Assembly: GCA_047967505.1 (NCBI GenBank)
Contig: CM106540.1
Origin: Dipteris shenzhenensis
Lineage: Eukaryota; Polypodiophyta; Polypodiopsida; Gleicheniales
Reading direction: 5' to 3' (one strand)
DNA: 64,000 nucleotides
In this document: in pieces, positions 32,281 through 44,754 of the stretch
Numbering within the stretch: position 1 is the stretch's first letter
How the letters are laid out: every line of letters starts with the position of its first letter
The notes under the pieces: generated by a model
The model's input: the letters and a program-made list of their open reading frames with translations, nothing else
The model's database searches: none
Told to the model about the DNA's origin: nothing
Translations under genes and position numbers: made by a program

Positions 32281-35100
32281 TGTTTAAGGGAGTTGTTTTG
32301 TGGGTAGTATGTCCCTACGGTGCAAATAGAAGCACCATAGCTAGAAAATTCTTAGCACTTCTGACCACTTGATGGCACAATGCTACTTGCCTAATGATGT
32401 GCACAAATGCCTAAAAATAGCCAAGATGATGTATAATGAAGACATATGGGTGCAAAATGAAATGATGTACAATCAACCTAGTAAACAATCTGCCAATACC
32501 TCTAAAAACTTTGAAATCTTCTCATTACTATGTAGACGGCCAAGTTTCAAGACATGTGATGATGTGAAACCACATGTGAGCATAGGCTGGAGGCACCATT
32601 AGGGCTTATGAAGGCAGAAGGTGAGCCACCACAAAAGGCTAAGCCCAAGAAATTAAAAGTTCTAGTTAATTAATCATGTGGCATTACTTTGGTAAAACAG
32701 GCACAAAATCCTTGATCAAACCTACCTAAAGCTCACACGATGCACATATAGAAACACGTGTATACAAACACATATGTGAACCATGGCATTGAAACTTTTT
32801 GGTGGGTCAATATTATGGGCTTTTTCCTCTTCTTATAGCTCCAAGTTAATTTGTCTCATAAAATTTTCATATGTTCCAGAGTTCATGCTTGTCTTGTTGT
32901 GTGATGTCTCATGAAATTTTCTTATGTTCCATAGTAGGCATCTTATGATGATAGTGTATACTTCTTTCAACCATGGATGTCCCTATCTCCACCATGAAGG
33001 TTTCAACAAATTTACCATATCCACCTTCTAGTAATTTTCATATGGGCTTCAAAGATGTACTAAGTTTTCCCTCTCTGCATTCCAAGCTCTTACCCTCCAA
33101 TCTCTCATCGCCTGAGAGACTTAAGCAAAGATTCTACCCATAGCATGCTATCAAGATTTGAATGAATACACATCAATATGCATACATGTAGGTCCACCTT
33201 GTTTTCTTGCTCTGAAAACAAGCCATGTGACTCATGGAGGCACTCATAGCTTCCTTGTGTAATCCTTTAGTAATAATCTCTCCAGTATCTAGCTTCCATC
33301 TAACACTGACTCTTGAGTCCCTTTCAAAGAAACTTTCTACCATGCCAATGATATCATCCTTGCACTCAGAGAAACTTGAGCAATCTTTGTTGTCCCTCAC
33401 CTCTACAAAGGTTGTTGCCTCTTCTCCATACCACTTTTCAAGTGGCATATCCACTTGTGTGAACCTCTTGCATGCAAATAGAAGCACTTGCCAAAGGTTA
33501 ATTGTATGATCTGGGTAGTGCTTATGTACCTATTTGAGTTGATTGGTCATGGTTCATCTTGTAAGTGCATAGTTGAGTAGGGTGAACTATTGAATGTTCA
33601 ATTGTAGCCTATAGATGCTTTAGGCTAGTGCATAGACTACAAAAATCCTATGCTATCAAAGACTAGAATACATATATAGGCATAAACATAGGCATATATA
33701 GAATCATAAACATAAATAGGCATGAATCATCAACATCGACATAAATATAGACATAAATAGGCATAGAATCATAAACATAGGCATAAATATTTTACTTAAT
33801 GTATGCTTAAATAGAGAAGGTTCACTTGAGCTACCCAAGAGTACTTCACATCTCTCTCTCTCGAATAGTATTTAACGAAAAGCATTAGAAAAGTGATGCA
33901 TGTATCAAAGCTCTCAAGTTTTTATAGTAAGAAAACTCCTCGTCCCCCCCGCCCCCCCCCTTCATCCTTTATTCACCCACCATGTAAGCATTTCCTTTTG
34001 AAAACTCTTATAAATTTTATCATCCTTCTCATTCATTGTGAGACTATTGGTGAGGAAAACACATACAAAATATACAAAAGGCAAGAAAGCTAAACAATAA
34101 AATTTCCTTTCTTTTGGAAAAATAAAAAAATTTCAAGTTGCAAAAGACCTCTCCCTTCTCATTCCCATAGCCTCACCATCAACAATAAATAGGTTCATAT
34201 ATAGGAAGGGATTAAGCCAAAATAGAATAAATTAATACTATATGGAACCTTAGACCTTACATTACTTGCATGTTCGAATGAAAAATACCTCTGTGAGAAG
34301 GGGAATCGATCGTTCCAAATGTGGCTACCCACCAGGAAAACATCTCCACCTCCTCGCAATCTTCTTACATACATTCAAGCAACAAAACTACAGATATGTC
34401 TATTCCATGAAACAGGCCAAGCAATGGACTACCGACCAAGCTCGAACATATTTAGTAAAATAGGCAAGGCGATTAAACTCGCAAGGTGCGTTGTAGTTGC
34501 TGGCCACCTACATGGTAACGAGATATCACGGGATGCAGTTTTAAGAATGGGTAAGGGCACATTGTAGCACACTAGAAGGGCATATTCAACATGCACTGGC
34601 TAGATATGTGGGTATAGATTCGGAGCGCTACTCCAGTCTCCACAGCAACGGACAAGTACTTGTGAGCTAGACTCAAAATCAGAGATGTTATGGAGAACTA
34701 CTTGTGAGCAAGACTCATGAGCAGGATAGAACATGATTCGAGACTCAAACTAGCCCTCGATTTCCATTGTTTGCAGGAGCAGAGCAATTTTTTGGGTTTT
34801 CTTTTCCCAAAATTGCATTTTGGCGTCTCCCCTCCTTTCCCCCCTTAACTTCCCCCCCTTTAACCCTTTAAACACTAGTGAAATGGATTATACTTGGCAC
34901 TATAGCTGTATTTATTGTTGGTAAACCCACGTTTATTATCAACATAGGTAGTTTGGTAAAAGATTATTGGGTTATTAAAGCATGTACATGGGCATTCTCC
35001 AAGCTTACCATGTCAAGTGTTGCTTAATGGGATGAGTGCCAAGAGAGCCCATGTGGTATTAGCACTAAGTTTGCAATTCCAAACAATTTTAAAAAGACCG
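32281..35100. other. Spacer, no recognisable gene
   Basis: Mostly AT-rich spacer. A minus-strand frame at 33487-33173 (104 codons, WYGEEATTFVEVRDNKDCSS) looks protein-like but matches no family I know. A GGCATAAACATA-type simple repeat lies at about 33660-33790, and a C-run at about 33944-33961. A plus-strand frame at 34319-34567 has a protein-like feel (KAIKLARCVVVAGHLHGNEI) but I cannot place it. Confidence 0.4.
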
Positions 35101-35144
35101 GACATTGCTAAGTTTGTCTTAGAGAACATGACATAATTGAGATC

Positions 35145-36025
35145 GTGGAAATTGCACACAACTCCATATCACCCTCAAAGAGGACCTTGCAAAAGTTGCA
35201 TACAACTCCATATCACCCTCAAAGAGGACCTTGCGAAGGTATGTTTTCATATTTTATCTTGCATACCAAAAATGTGGGATCTTTTCATAAATTTATGTAC
35301 CCCTACCTTCCATGCACCCACCATCGTGAGATCATCCCACGAGCACCAAACTATGAAGTCTCACTCAGCCCACATTGGCATGAATTCACTGGCCCAAATA
35401 CACCCATACACCCACCTAATACCGGATCATTTGATAAGTTCATGTATCCCAAACTTGCATGCCGCAACCATAGTGACATCATTTGTTCACCATGTTACCA
35501 GTTTGATAAGTACTTACCTTGCATGCATACAACGACTAGAAGCTTAGTCATCCCCTGGGCCCCTAATTGTGTACGCTTAGAGACATTTATGGAACCAATG
35601 ATTCACCCAAAAAAAAACCGAGTGGGACTACCCAAGGTAGAGAACCTTATTGAGTCCAAAAATATAGAGCTTAGAAAATGGAGTTTAAATTTTTTCCAAG
35701 AAATACTCTCTTTTGTGATGTTTCCAAGCCTAAGGCTATCATTGTTTGGGATCTACATGTGTATAATATTAGCAATGAGATGCTTAATGGAGCCCATGCT
35801 GGTATTAATACTTGGTCGATAGAATACACAACCATTTGCAAAAGATTACCAAGGCCTCTACGTAATTAATCTCACCAATAATCCATCCCAATGTGCTTCT
35901 CCTTCTAAAATTCATCCATGGCCAAGGATGTATTTGATAAAACTCATGACAATTTGACCAAAAGTGAAGTAAAAGATAGGTCAAAGCCATCTTTCATGGG
36001 GCCATGCTATTGCAAAGCTCGTGCA
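35145..36025. other. Spacer with short direct repeats, no gene recognised
   Basis: The word ACTCCATATCACCCTCAAAG, followed by AGGACCTTGC, occurs twice at 35160-35235. A 225-codon open frame covers 35145-35822, but it is repetitive, rich in His/Pro/Tyr and overlaps a second frame. I do not regard it as a gene. Confidence 0.4.
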
Positions 36026-36029
36026 AACC

Positions 36030-36215
36030 AAAGAGTGAAATCATTTGATGAGTTCATGTTAGTCATTTGTGTGCAACGCAAAGGGCGGGATCGTTTGATA
36101 AGTTCATGTTAGTGGTGTCTATGCAAACCGAAGAGTTGGATCATTTGATGAGTTAACGTGTGTGCAAAGGGGAGGCAAAGGGTGGGATCGTTTGATAAGT
36201 TCATGTTAGTGGCTT
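36030..36215. repeat. ~49-bp minisatellite
   Basis: Four units with spacing close to 49 bp share GGATCGTTTGATAAGTTCAT and GTTAGTGG. A diverged relative lies at about 35426. There is no coding. Confidence 0.75.
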
Positions 36216-38060
36216 TTGTGTAAACTCTTGTTTTGCATAAGATATTTTGCCCTACAAAATCAATCTTCTTTGCTATGGCATGCTCCTCTCCCTAACATAG
36301 TGGATTGCTCATCTATTGAAAGTTTCTTTGGGACCATAATACCTAGGTCTCCTCGTGGATGTTCCTAGCCTTTTCCATCATTTGTGTGTGTCCCTATTTT
36401 CACATCTTTCAAAACTACATGCAAAATCCAGTTCATTTCCACTAATATAGTCTTCTTGTGAGTCAACCCTTATGGTTCTTTTTGTTTGTACTGGTGAGTC
36501 TAATTCCAAGATGGAATCTAGATCTACCACAAATCTACCAAGGTCAAAATTCATTAGCAACAAAATCAAATCACCTACACCAGGTGATTTGTGTGTTTCC
36601 TATTGGTTAACAATGCAGAGGCCCTGAGTCAAGGTGGAAGCAACATCATTTTCTTTGATGCTACACTTGAGGCGATGGAGATTAAGGGAGGAGGTAGAGG
36701 ATGCTGTTGAGGAAATGGAGGTAGCGAGCATAGTGAAGGGAAAGGGAGAGGGCATCAGTGACGATACTAGAGCATTTAATATGCTTCTTAATTCTCTCCT
36801 AGAAGCCACAGATACATTGTTCACATCTCTTCTAATGCAAAAATCTGGAAGAACCTTGCAAGCTTCAAAACAACACCACTGCAATTTGCGATTCTTCAAA
36901 GTACCTTGTAGACTTGAGTACAACACCTAATTTTCTCTAGGAAGCCACAAATTTTGCATGTCTCTTCGAATGTAAAAATATGAAAGTACCTTAGAAGCAT
37001 AAAATAGCACCGCTGCAATTCGAGATCCTTCAAAGTACCTTGTGGATTTCAATACAACACCACCTCCACGAACTATTGATATGAAGGTAAATTGGCAGTG
37101 GAGGGAAAAGTAGACACCAAGGATATCGATAACATTTGCTTAAATTATAATAAACCTCCAAATGAGCTCATGGTAGCTTTCTCTCTTCTCATGTGGCACT
37201 CAAAGCTATGATCGGGGGCCTTCTAGAGCCAATGAGATCCAAAATGGCGAGGATAGAAACTTGCAACCAAATCAATGACCTAGATAATGTTTTATGCTTT
37301 ATCGCTTATATCAAGTATCCTTTGGTTTGGATATGAACAATAACATGCTCACCACACTTCTCCTCACTACCAAGCTCCCATCCCAGGTAAGGATAGTGAT
37401 AGACTCCTTGGTCTCTCAGGGGACCTTGGCATTCAAGACTTTATCAACCCCTCATCGATTGACAAGACAAGTTGCATAGATCAGTGACAATGTACACTCC
37501 CTTGCACTTTAGCTTCTACATACTCTAAAAAGGATTCTTGCATCTTCAACATTTATCATGAACCTGCATTCTAGCCTTTAATACATTTAGAAAATGCGCT
37601 AATGACTGATAGCAAAAAAGGTAAAAAGGGAAATGAGAGGCACGATCGAAGGATGTGAGTTGGGGGATAGGAACAGGTGTTTAGAAACAGAGAGAATGGT
37701 GGATAAAGTGAATGCATCTATCAAGAGCTCGAGCGCCTATAATTTTTTATGCCAAGAAACACAAAGAACCTTCACTCTAAGACCTAGGACAATGTTGCCT
37801 TGGCTCTCGGCAATAGAGTGGGTTTATGCCGGTCGTTTGGATGCGCAGCAGATAGATGGCTCGGTGGATGATGGAAATTTGCATGCCATGTAGGAGGGGC
37901 TGAGAGCACAAGGAGAGGTCTATCTGTTGCTCTCCATGTGGCACCTTTTATTTTAAGAATATAGAGATAGAGACGCTAAACATATTACTTTTTTTAATGC
38001 TCATCTTTTATTTAAAAATTTAAACATTTTCTTACATGAAGAATACAATGTTATTTCTTA
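36216..38060. other. Spacer, no recognisable intact gene
   Basis: The word AATTCTCTCCTAGAAGCCAC and related TTCAAAGTACCTTG words recur near 36780-37050, a loose duplication. A stretch near 37290-37480 encodes LTTLLLTTKLPSQVRIVIDS, which vaguely resembles a Copia Gag helical region, but the evidence is weak. Short frames elsewhere show no domain. Confidence 0.35.
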
Positions 38061-38089
38061 TTTTCTAGATAAACAGCTCATTCGATATG

Positions 38090-38540
38090 TAGATAATATA
38101 TAGGAAAATATAAATTTTTAGACTCACTTCCTATATAGGAATTGTAGAACCTACTTATTCTCCTTGTAGGAACTCACATTTCCTAGATAGCAATATACAT
38201 GGGCTATATAGGAAATGCAAGTCCCTACACAACAAACTTGAAATCTTGACTTCATTCTCCATATAGGAACTTACATTTCCTAGATAGTAATATACATGGG
38301 CTATATAGAAAACACAATTTCCTACACAACAAACTTGAAATCCACTTCCTTCTCCATATAGGAACTCAAATTTCCTAGACGGGGGATTATATTGGTTATC
38401 AAATTCCCTATATAAAATCAGCTTCGTTCTCTATATAAGGACTGGCATTTCCTAGATAGCTATATAGGAAATACAATTCTCTACATAAAGAGGATAAAAT
38501 GAGTAATTCTATCTAGTAAAAATCCATGAATTTCCTAGTT
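38090..38540. repeat. ~105-bp minisatellite beside the P450 3' end
   Basis: About four units contain CATTTCCTAGATAG, ATACATGGGCTATATAGGAA, CCTACACAACAAACTTGAAA and CTCCATATAGGAACT, with decreasing completeness towards the gene. The array ends about 80 bp from the P450 stop codon, so it may lie in the transcribed 3' region. Confidence 0.7.
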
Positions 38541-38617
38541 TGGTAAGAGTTCACTATATAGAGATTTCCTTGCGATATATTGTTCTTCTACTCCAGTGGA
38601 AAGACTGCTTAGCCAAC

Positions 38618-40348
38618 CTAGTTAACTCGCCAGTTCCTCTCCTCGATTATGAGAGGAAGACCGCTTACAGGGGTAGGCAGGTTATTATACGACAGCTGCT
38701 CCATGGGATCTACAGGAGTCCACTTGAATCTTCGCACGAGGTGGTGGACGAAGACAAGTATCACCATTCTCGCAAAATCACTGCCCGGACACATGTGAGG
38801 ACCTCCACCGAAAGGTAGGAACGTGTATGGCCCCGGACCAGTTCCGGAAAAACGAGACGGATCAAAAGTTTTTGGGTTCGGGAAGTGCTTTTCGTCCGAG
38901 TGGGAGTAGCAAAAACTTTGAAAGATCTGAAGCAGAACATCCGTTACTAGAAAGGTAAGTAGCGATGATCGGGCGATTGATTGAACAAACGTCGAAAGAC
39001 CAGGAAATCCACAGAAGAAACCTGGGAAGATCAAAGCCTTGGCGAACTTCTTACCTTCCACCCACGAGGAATTCTAAATCCCCCATATTCGAAATCCTTC
39101 AAAGCCACCTTGAACACTCCAAAAACTGGAGATTGTATCCTGAAGGTCTCCTGGATCACGCTCCATGTGTACTTCATTTTTGATAAATCTTCCCAGGTGA
39201 GCATCTCCCCTTGCTTTTTAGACTCCGCTATTGCTGTTTGTTCTGCAAAAAATCCGTAATTACAAGGAAGCATACCTGGAGCATAGCAGATTTGTGCTAC
39301 AAGATCAGTTATAGCTAGGCATATCTGTGTGCTGATCGGTGACTTGAAAGAGCAACAAATGATGTTAGTAATATGCTTTACCTTTGAGAACCTCTTCCTG
39401 GCAGCTCGGATTCTCTGATAAAAATTTGCAGGCGAGATAGATGGAAGAAGTATTGGTATCATGGCCAGCAAATAAAAGCGTCACGATGAGATCCACGATT
39501 TCTTTTTCACTCAACGGCTTCCCGTCTTCATCCTCGGTTGTGATCAAAGTAGATACCATATCTTTGAACTCCGCCGAATTCCCCTCGTCCACCTCCTTCG
39601 GTGTGTGAAAGATCAATTCGCCTAGCAGCTTGTTTAAGCGAGCCCGTGCCACATGTGCTCGGTAATAGCGAGTCCATGGAAGATAGATATGTAATGAGAT
39701 TATGCCCGGGATGAATGTGTCAAAAAGTATACGAAGCTCTTTCCTCTTTTCCTCGTCTCGAATTACGCCCAGGAGCAGAACGGATGTGACCTCGAATGTA
39801 TGCGACTTTGCCAGTTTGTAGAGAGTGACTCGATCACGGCCGTGCCACTCTCGGTCGAAGTGTTGTTGCGTGAGCGTGTCGACGGTGGCGACGAACTTCC
39901 GCAACGCGTCGGGGTAGAGGCAAGCCATAGCCAGGCGGCGGAGGCGCTTATGGGGAGCTCCGGAGATGGCAACGAGGGAGGTTTCGCCAAGGAGGGAGAG
40001 GGTTGATTTGGGCCAAGTTTGTCCGACGAGGGTGCCAACGTTGGAGTTAAGGAAGCGATTGGCGAGAGGTCCATTGAGGAAGACAGTGGGCGAGAAGAAG
40101 ATGGAAGTTCTGAAGATGTGGCCATATTTGAAGACGCGAGCTGCAACAAACTGGCTTCCTTGGTTGAGTCTATGAGCACGAAAGAATGAGAGACTCTCAC
40201 CGATGAAAGGGAGGCCAGAGGTGCCTGGCGGAAGAGGGGCTTGGGTTTTGTGCTGCCTAAACACCATCACCACCTTCCACACAAAGAGAGTGGAAATGCC
40301 CAAGACAAGCACACCCGTAGCATAGCTATTCCCAAGTAGAGCCTCCAT
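38618..40348 (-). CDS. Cytochrome P450, CYP85 clan (CYP716-like), three exons
   Basis: Exons 40348-39382, 39242-39055 and 38926-38618 are joined by GT-AG introns of 139 and 128 bp. They give a complete 487-residue protein, the usual length for the family. The start is the Met in MEALLGNSYA; the frame is open further upstream, but the membrane anchor follows this Met. Residues 9-29 are the ER anchor and 37-45 the Pro-rich hinge (APLPPGTSG). Other landmarks are the HKRLR of helix C (133-137), the I-helix oxygen-binding AGHDT (294-298), ETFR (EXXR, 354-357), FDPSRF (406-411) and FGGGPHMCPG (424-433) with heme-ligand Cys431. The residue two before the Cys is His429, where most relatives have Arg. 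Exon structure and words such as LTWEDL-KMKYTW and SPVFG-F--ALKDF-Y-GF-IP-GWK point to CYP716 or related sterol/terpenoid oxidases. The substrate is unknown. It is the only intact host-type gene here. Confidence 0.93.
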
Positions 40349-40448
40349 GGCATTAACGCCCCCCAACCCTTTGCACCTTAGTGCCCTTTTAAAACTATCC
40401 ACCACTAGCTTCTCTCTTCCTAGGCATCCACAAAGTCTTTGGAGTCTC

Positions 40449-40459
40449 CTTATATTTGT
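40449..40459 (-). promoter_or_regulatory. Possible TATA box of the P450 gene
   Basis: On the minus strand ACAAATATAAG lies about 105 bases upstream of the start codon. Spacing and sequence are suitable for a plant TATA box, but nothing else supports it. Confidence 0.35.
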
Positions 40460-40619
40460 CAACAAATCACACAACTTGGGGTTTCAAATTTTGAAGTTTC
40501 AATTCGAAATGATGTCTTACTCTAAATCATTGCCCACTTGTCCACTCTACAAGCGCTTCATACATAGCAGTATCCCTGCATTTCTTTCTCTTCTAGATTC
40601 CATTCCATGTTCTTTTGAT

Positions 40620-41866
40620 TCCTCCTCAAGCACATTTGCTTCCCATGGTTAACCTTCCATATGTTCAAGTCCCAACCATGGTGAACTACATGAACAACTC
40701 TTAGCTACCTTTGTAACTATATGATGCTTCCTTTTTTGTTTTCAAGGCTTGCTTTTACGCTACTACCTCCTAAATCATTCCAGGAAGAAATGCTAGCATT
40801 GTGAAGAAAAGCATTAGATTTCATATTGTTATGACTCGATCAATGTATATGTGCCAAATTTAATTCTTTGACAACTTCACAATCTAAAGCATCATTTTTA
40901 TTAAAAGTACGTGTGTTAAAACTACTGATCTATTGACATGGAACATAATCTTCAAAGCTTTATGGAGGCTTAATGGTGGGCCTTCTTTGGGAAGTAATGA
41001 TAATGCCAATATAGGGACGATTCAACAACCTAAGGAGGGGTCCAACAACACCAACTACCTCAACAGGGTCAAGTTCTTCAAAACCCATACAAAACATGTT
41101 AGCAATCATATAATATATGGAATCACATCCTTCTCCATTATTATACTTGTAAGGGGCCAACTCCTTCCAAAACCGATTGGGAAATTATGAGCAAACATAT
41201 ATCATTAAAATACCCCTTATAATGGATATATGCATAGAAATTAATTAAGCTATATAAAATTTAAAAAGTCAACTCTTGAAAATAGCATGCAAGCATCTCC
41301 ACATTTAAAATCACCCTCCAAAAGCTGGCATGATTGATTATTTATAAGGTCACCTACATAAGAGTCCAATAGAGTCGTAAAATTTGTCATGTGATAATAA
41401 TCATCTTGATTTTCCCTTTAAGATTATTAAATCCATAAATGGCATAAAACATTACTAGGTATAAAATATGTTTAATACATCATGCATATACCCTAATGGC
41501 TCTCACCTAGCTTTTCCATTAAGTTTCCTATTTAACTTCCCATTTATCTACTACTAAGACCCTTAATCTCAAGAAATCATACCATACAAGGTCTTTGTTT
41601 GCTTGGGTGTAGCCATTTTTGGTGAGGTTCAGGGCATTTTCTATATATATAAGTATCTTGCTTGACCCATAACTTATGCATTGCTCAACAGGATTCAGCA
41701 AACTTTGTCTTCAAGTTATAGTACACATCCCAAACTTTAACATGAGACCACAAAAGTATGGAATAACAATTTAGAAAGAGACCGTTAAAGCATTACAAGT
41801 GCTATGTTGCACGTGAAGCATGCATCCTATCGAGTATAGGAAATAGAAATTTATTCAAAAACATCA
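40620..41866. other. Upstream spacer of the P450, no gene recognised
   Basis: AT-rich intergenic sequence. I see no open frame with domain features, no RNA gene and no clear repeat up to the start of the inverted B' copy. Confidence 0.5.
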
Positions 41867-44754
41867 AAATTTATATGCACCATACCTCTAGGGCATTAAA
41901 AGAGAATCCTAACCGTAACCCTAAGGGGTTCACATGTATATCTTCATGTTCATGTTCAATACGACTTAGTGTACAGGTAGCTATATCATGTGCACTCCTC
42001 TCTCTCTCTCTCTCTCACTTCTGCTATCATGGTATCAAAGCACTAGGTGCTCCTAAGCCCTTGCATCTTGTCAAGGCACAAAGCCTTCCTTCATCCTTTA
42101 AGAGAGACTTTCCATTGAGAGAGAGTTAAGCCCTTGCTCTGTCAAGGCATAAGCCCTCCTTTCGAGGCACCTTCTTCACATCTTCAGATCTTTCTATAAA
42201 GATCAAGCTCCTCTTTGAAATGGCTCAGACAACCCCATCATTCCGAGCTATGGAGAGAGACATATGATTATTTTCGTGTTAATTTTCTTTCGATTAGAAA
42301 CATAGACTCAGTCTTCTCTCTGTCTTGAGTGTTGTTGTGTAAGGGATTAAGGTTCAAAGGTTTCCCCAACCTTTCTCTGTGAGAGTTTAATTGAGGAAAA
42401 GAATATAATAGGGTAGATTATTTTTGTCTTGAGTGTTGTGTAAGGGATTAAGGTTCAAAGGTTTCCCTAACCTTTCTCTGTGAGAGTTCAATTGAGGAAG
42501 AGAGTATAATAGAGTAGATTAGACTCTCTATGAGAGCCTATTCAAATATGGCTTCAACAAAGCTCCATTCAATCCCTTCACAAGCACCTGTGGCCATCTT
42601 CAACACAGCAAGCAGGTCTACAACAACTTGACTCAAAAGCAACACAAGTAGCAACAACCCTAAATGCTTGGCCAACCAAGTGTCTCCCTTCAAGACTCCT
42701 ACGAGCTTCCTCAACTCCTCCTATAGCAACACCTTCTGCAACTAAGGCTCCAGTGAGCCTCTGCAATACAAACAAGGCCCAACATGCATGCAAACAGCTG
42801 CAGTGACACCTGAGCATGCCGACAGAACTCAATAGTCAAAGCAGCGACCTTCCTTAGCACTATGGTCTCAGCATAGCTGACAAGTCCAAAGGCGACTCTT
42901 CAACGAGCCCTCTTAGTGCCTCCACGTCAAAGCACATACAAGACTTCAACATCAAAGTGCCTCCATCCTTCAAGCTCCTCTGACCAACACAAGCTTCAAG
43001 TCTACATGTATACACGACCTCCATGTGTTGACAGTGCCTCGTCAAGAACAGTGATGGTAACACTACGTTCCAACACCTTGCCCAAGTATGCCACGGCCAT
43101 CCACCTAGTAGTGTCACCTCCCAGGATCACTATCTCCTTCACGCACTTGTCATCATTGTCGACATCCATTCTGGTATCGTCTTCACGAGCTGCAGCTCGA
43201 GGCAGCCGGGATCTGGCAATGAACTAGCTACCACCATCTTGTGAAATGGCTTCAAGGTGGATTGCAAGCTTGCCAAACTACTAATAGACTCCCCGCATCC
43301 AGCTCTTGAAGGATTTTGAATCCTACTTGTGCGACTCAATGAACTAGCTACCACCATCTTGTGAAATGGCTTCAAGGTGGATTGCAAGCTTGCCAAACTA
43401 CTAGTGTAGGCAATGAACTAGCTACCACCATCTTGTGAAATGGCTTCAAGGTGGATTGCAAGCTTGCCAAACTACTAATAGACTCCCCGCATCCAGCTCT
43501 TGAAGGATTTTGAATTCTACTTGTGCGACTCAAGAGCACCAACCCTAGTGCAGGCTAAGAAGCAGGCTACATTAGCGTTAGCTTGCATAGCCTCAGAGTC
43601 TCCACGGCTTGAACAATGACCTCAGAGTTCTACCCTCTACTCATCTCCACACAGCCACGGACAACCTCTACACATGACTCTACCCGGGCCTCCTCCACTC
43701 ACAACCACTCCGAACAAACACTGTAGAAACTCCAAGCGGGCCAACCGAAACATCAACTTCCATCAACATATATTCCCTCCGAATCCATGTAGTTTCTGGA
43801 AAATTTTGTCAAAATCTTCTCCTCCATAGCCAATTGCCACATGGAGGATAGGATTTGACACGTGGCCTTATCCATGCCATGTCATTTGACATGTGGATGT
43901 GCCATGTCATCAATGGGCACCATCGTGCCACATCATTACCCCGATCTTGTAAGCCATGTCATCATCCCTGATTGTAGATACCACATAAGCAACTAGACCA
44001 TTGCCACATGATCAGGTTGCCAACTCAGCCCTAGGTTCCATCACCTTGTACAATCAACATCCAAGACATCAACAAGTTCCATGTCATCACTACATGCCTA
44101 GTCAGCATGCCACATCATTAGGGCCATGTGTCCATGCTAGTCACACCTAGCCTATCTATGTGAACGCACAGTCTGCATAGTCAGCACTACCATGTGGCAG
44201 AGTGCCAACCAGTTGCCTCCAAATAGGCACACCTTTCCACAACACATGTGACCCATAGTGCCACATCATCATTTTGATCACCCTCTTGGGATCAAAGTTC
44301 GGCCTATTCTTCAGGGAGCCATAACTTTTGATCCACGAGGAATTTCACAGTGATCCAAAAAGCAAAAATGATTGCCAGACTGTGCTCTACGCGTTGACCA
44401 CCTCGGATCTACCATATGACTTTTCTACATGTCATCATAATTGAATCCTCATCATCGAAACCACCTCTTGTAACATTGCAACCATCCAGCACATAAAAAT
44501 GAAAGAACTAAAATTCATTTTGTTACATTTGATGCTTCGCCGCATAGTCTAGTTCTAGACTAGTACATCCATAAAGGAGATCCAACTCCACCAATCCAAA
44601 TAATTCATTGCCACAAATGTTACCCGATTAATTCCCCTGCAATGGTCCCATCGAATCTATCATCAGTGTACCCATTCACACATCTGGCACCAGCTCATTC
44701 TCTTGGCATTTGGTAGTTCACCAATTTAGTGTGACACTTGGCAATGATCTTACA
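41867..44754 (+). mobile_element. Block B', inverted right copy
   Basis: This is the reverse complement of 7721-10415 with a few percent difference by eye. The primer-site-like TGGTATCAAAGCACTAGG lies at about 42029-42046, after the TC microsatellite. Homology with the left copy begins at TTTATATGCACCATACCTCT (about 41868). Sequence upstream of this point differs, so the start of the presumed LTR cannot be placed. It differs from the left copy by a local tandem triplication at about 43221-43490. Confidence 0.6.
43221..43490. repeat. Local tandem triplication inside right B'
   Basis: A ~63-bp unit starting GAACTAGCTACCACCATC occurs at 43221, 43341 and 43415; the left copy has it once (around 9000-9055). 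The first repeat carries an additional ~55 bp (GACTCCCCGCATCCAGCTC and on) that the second lacks and the third has again. The expansion therefore happened after the inverted duplication. Confidence 0.85.

Noticed and set aside
34319-34567. Pentatricopeptide-like or other host exon
   Set aside because: The peptide looks protein-like but I could not place it in any family, and no splice sites or neighbouring exons are visible.
35145-35822. 225-codon open frame
   Set aside because: It spans direct repeats, overlaps another open frame, and has an unlikely composition with no domain.
37290-37480. Copia Gag fragment
   Set aside because: Only a weak resemblance over about 20 residues, with stops all around; not called as a feature.
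39763-40200. 145-codon minus-strand and 69-codon plus-strand frames over the P450
   Set aside because: Shadows of P450 exon 1 in other frames; the P450 frame has all the expected motifs.
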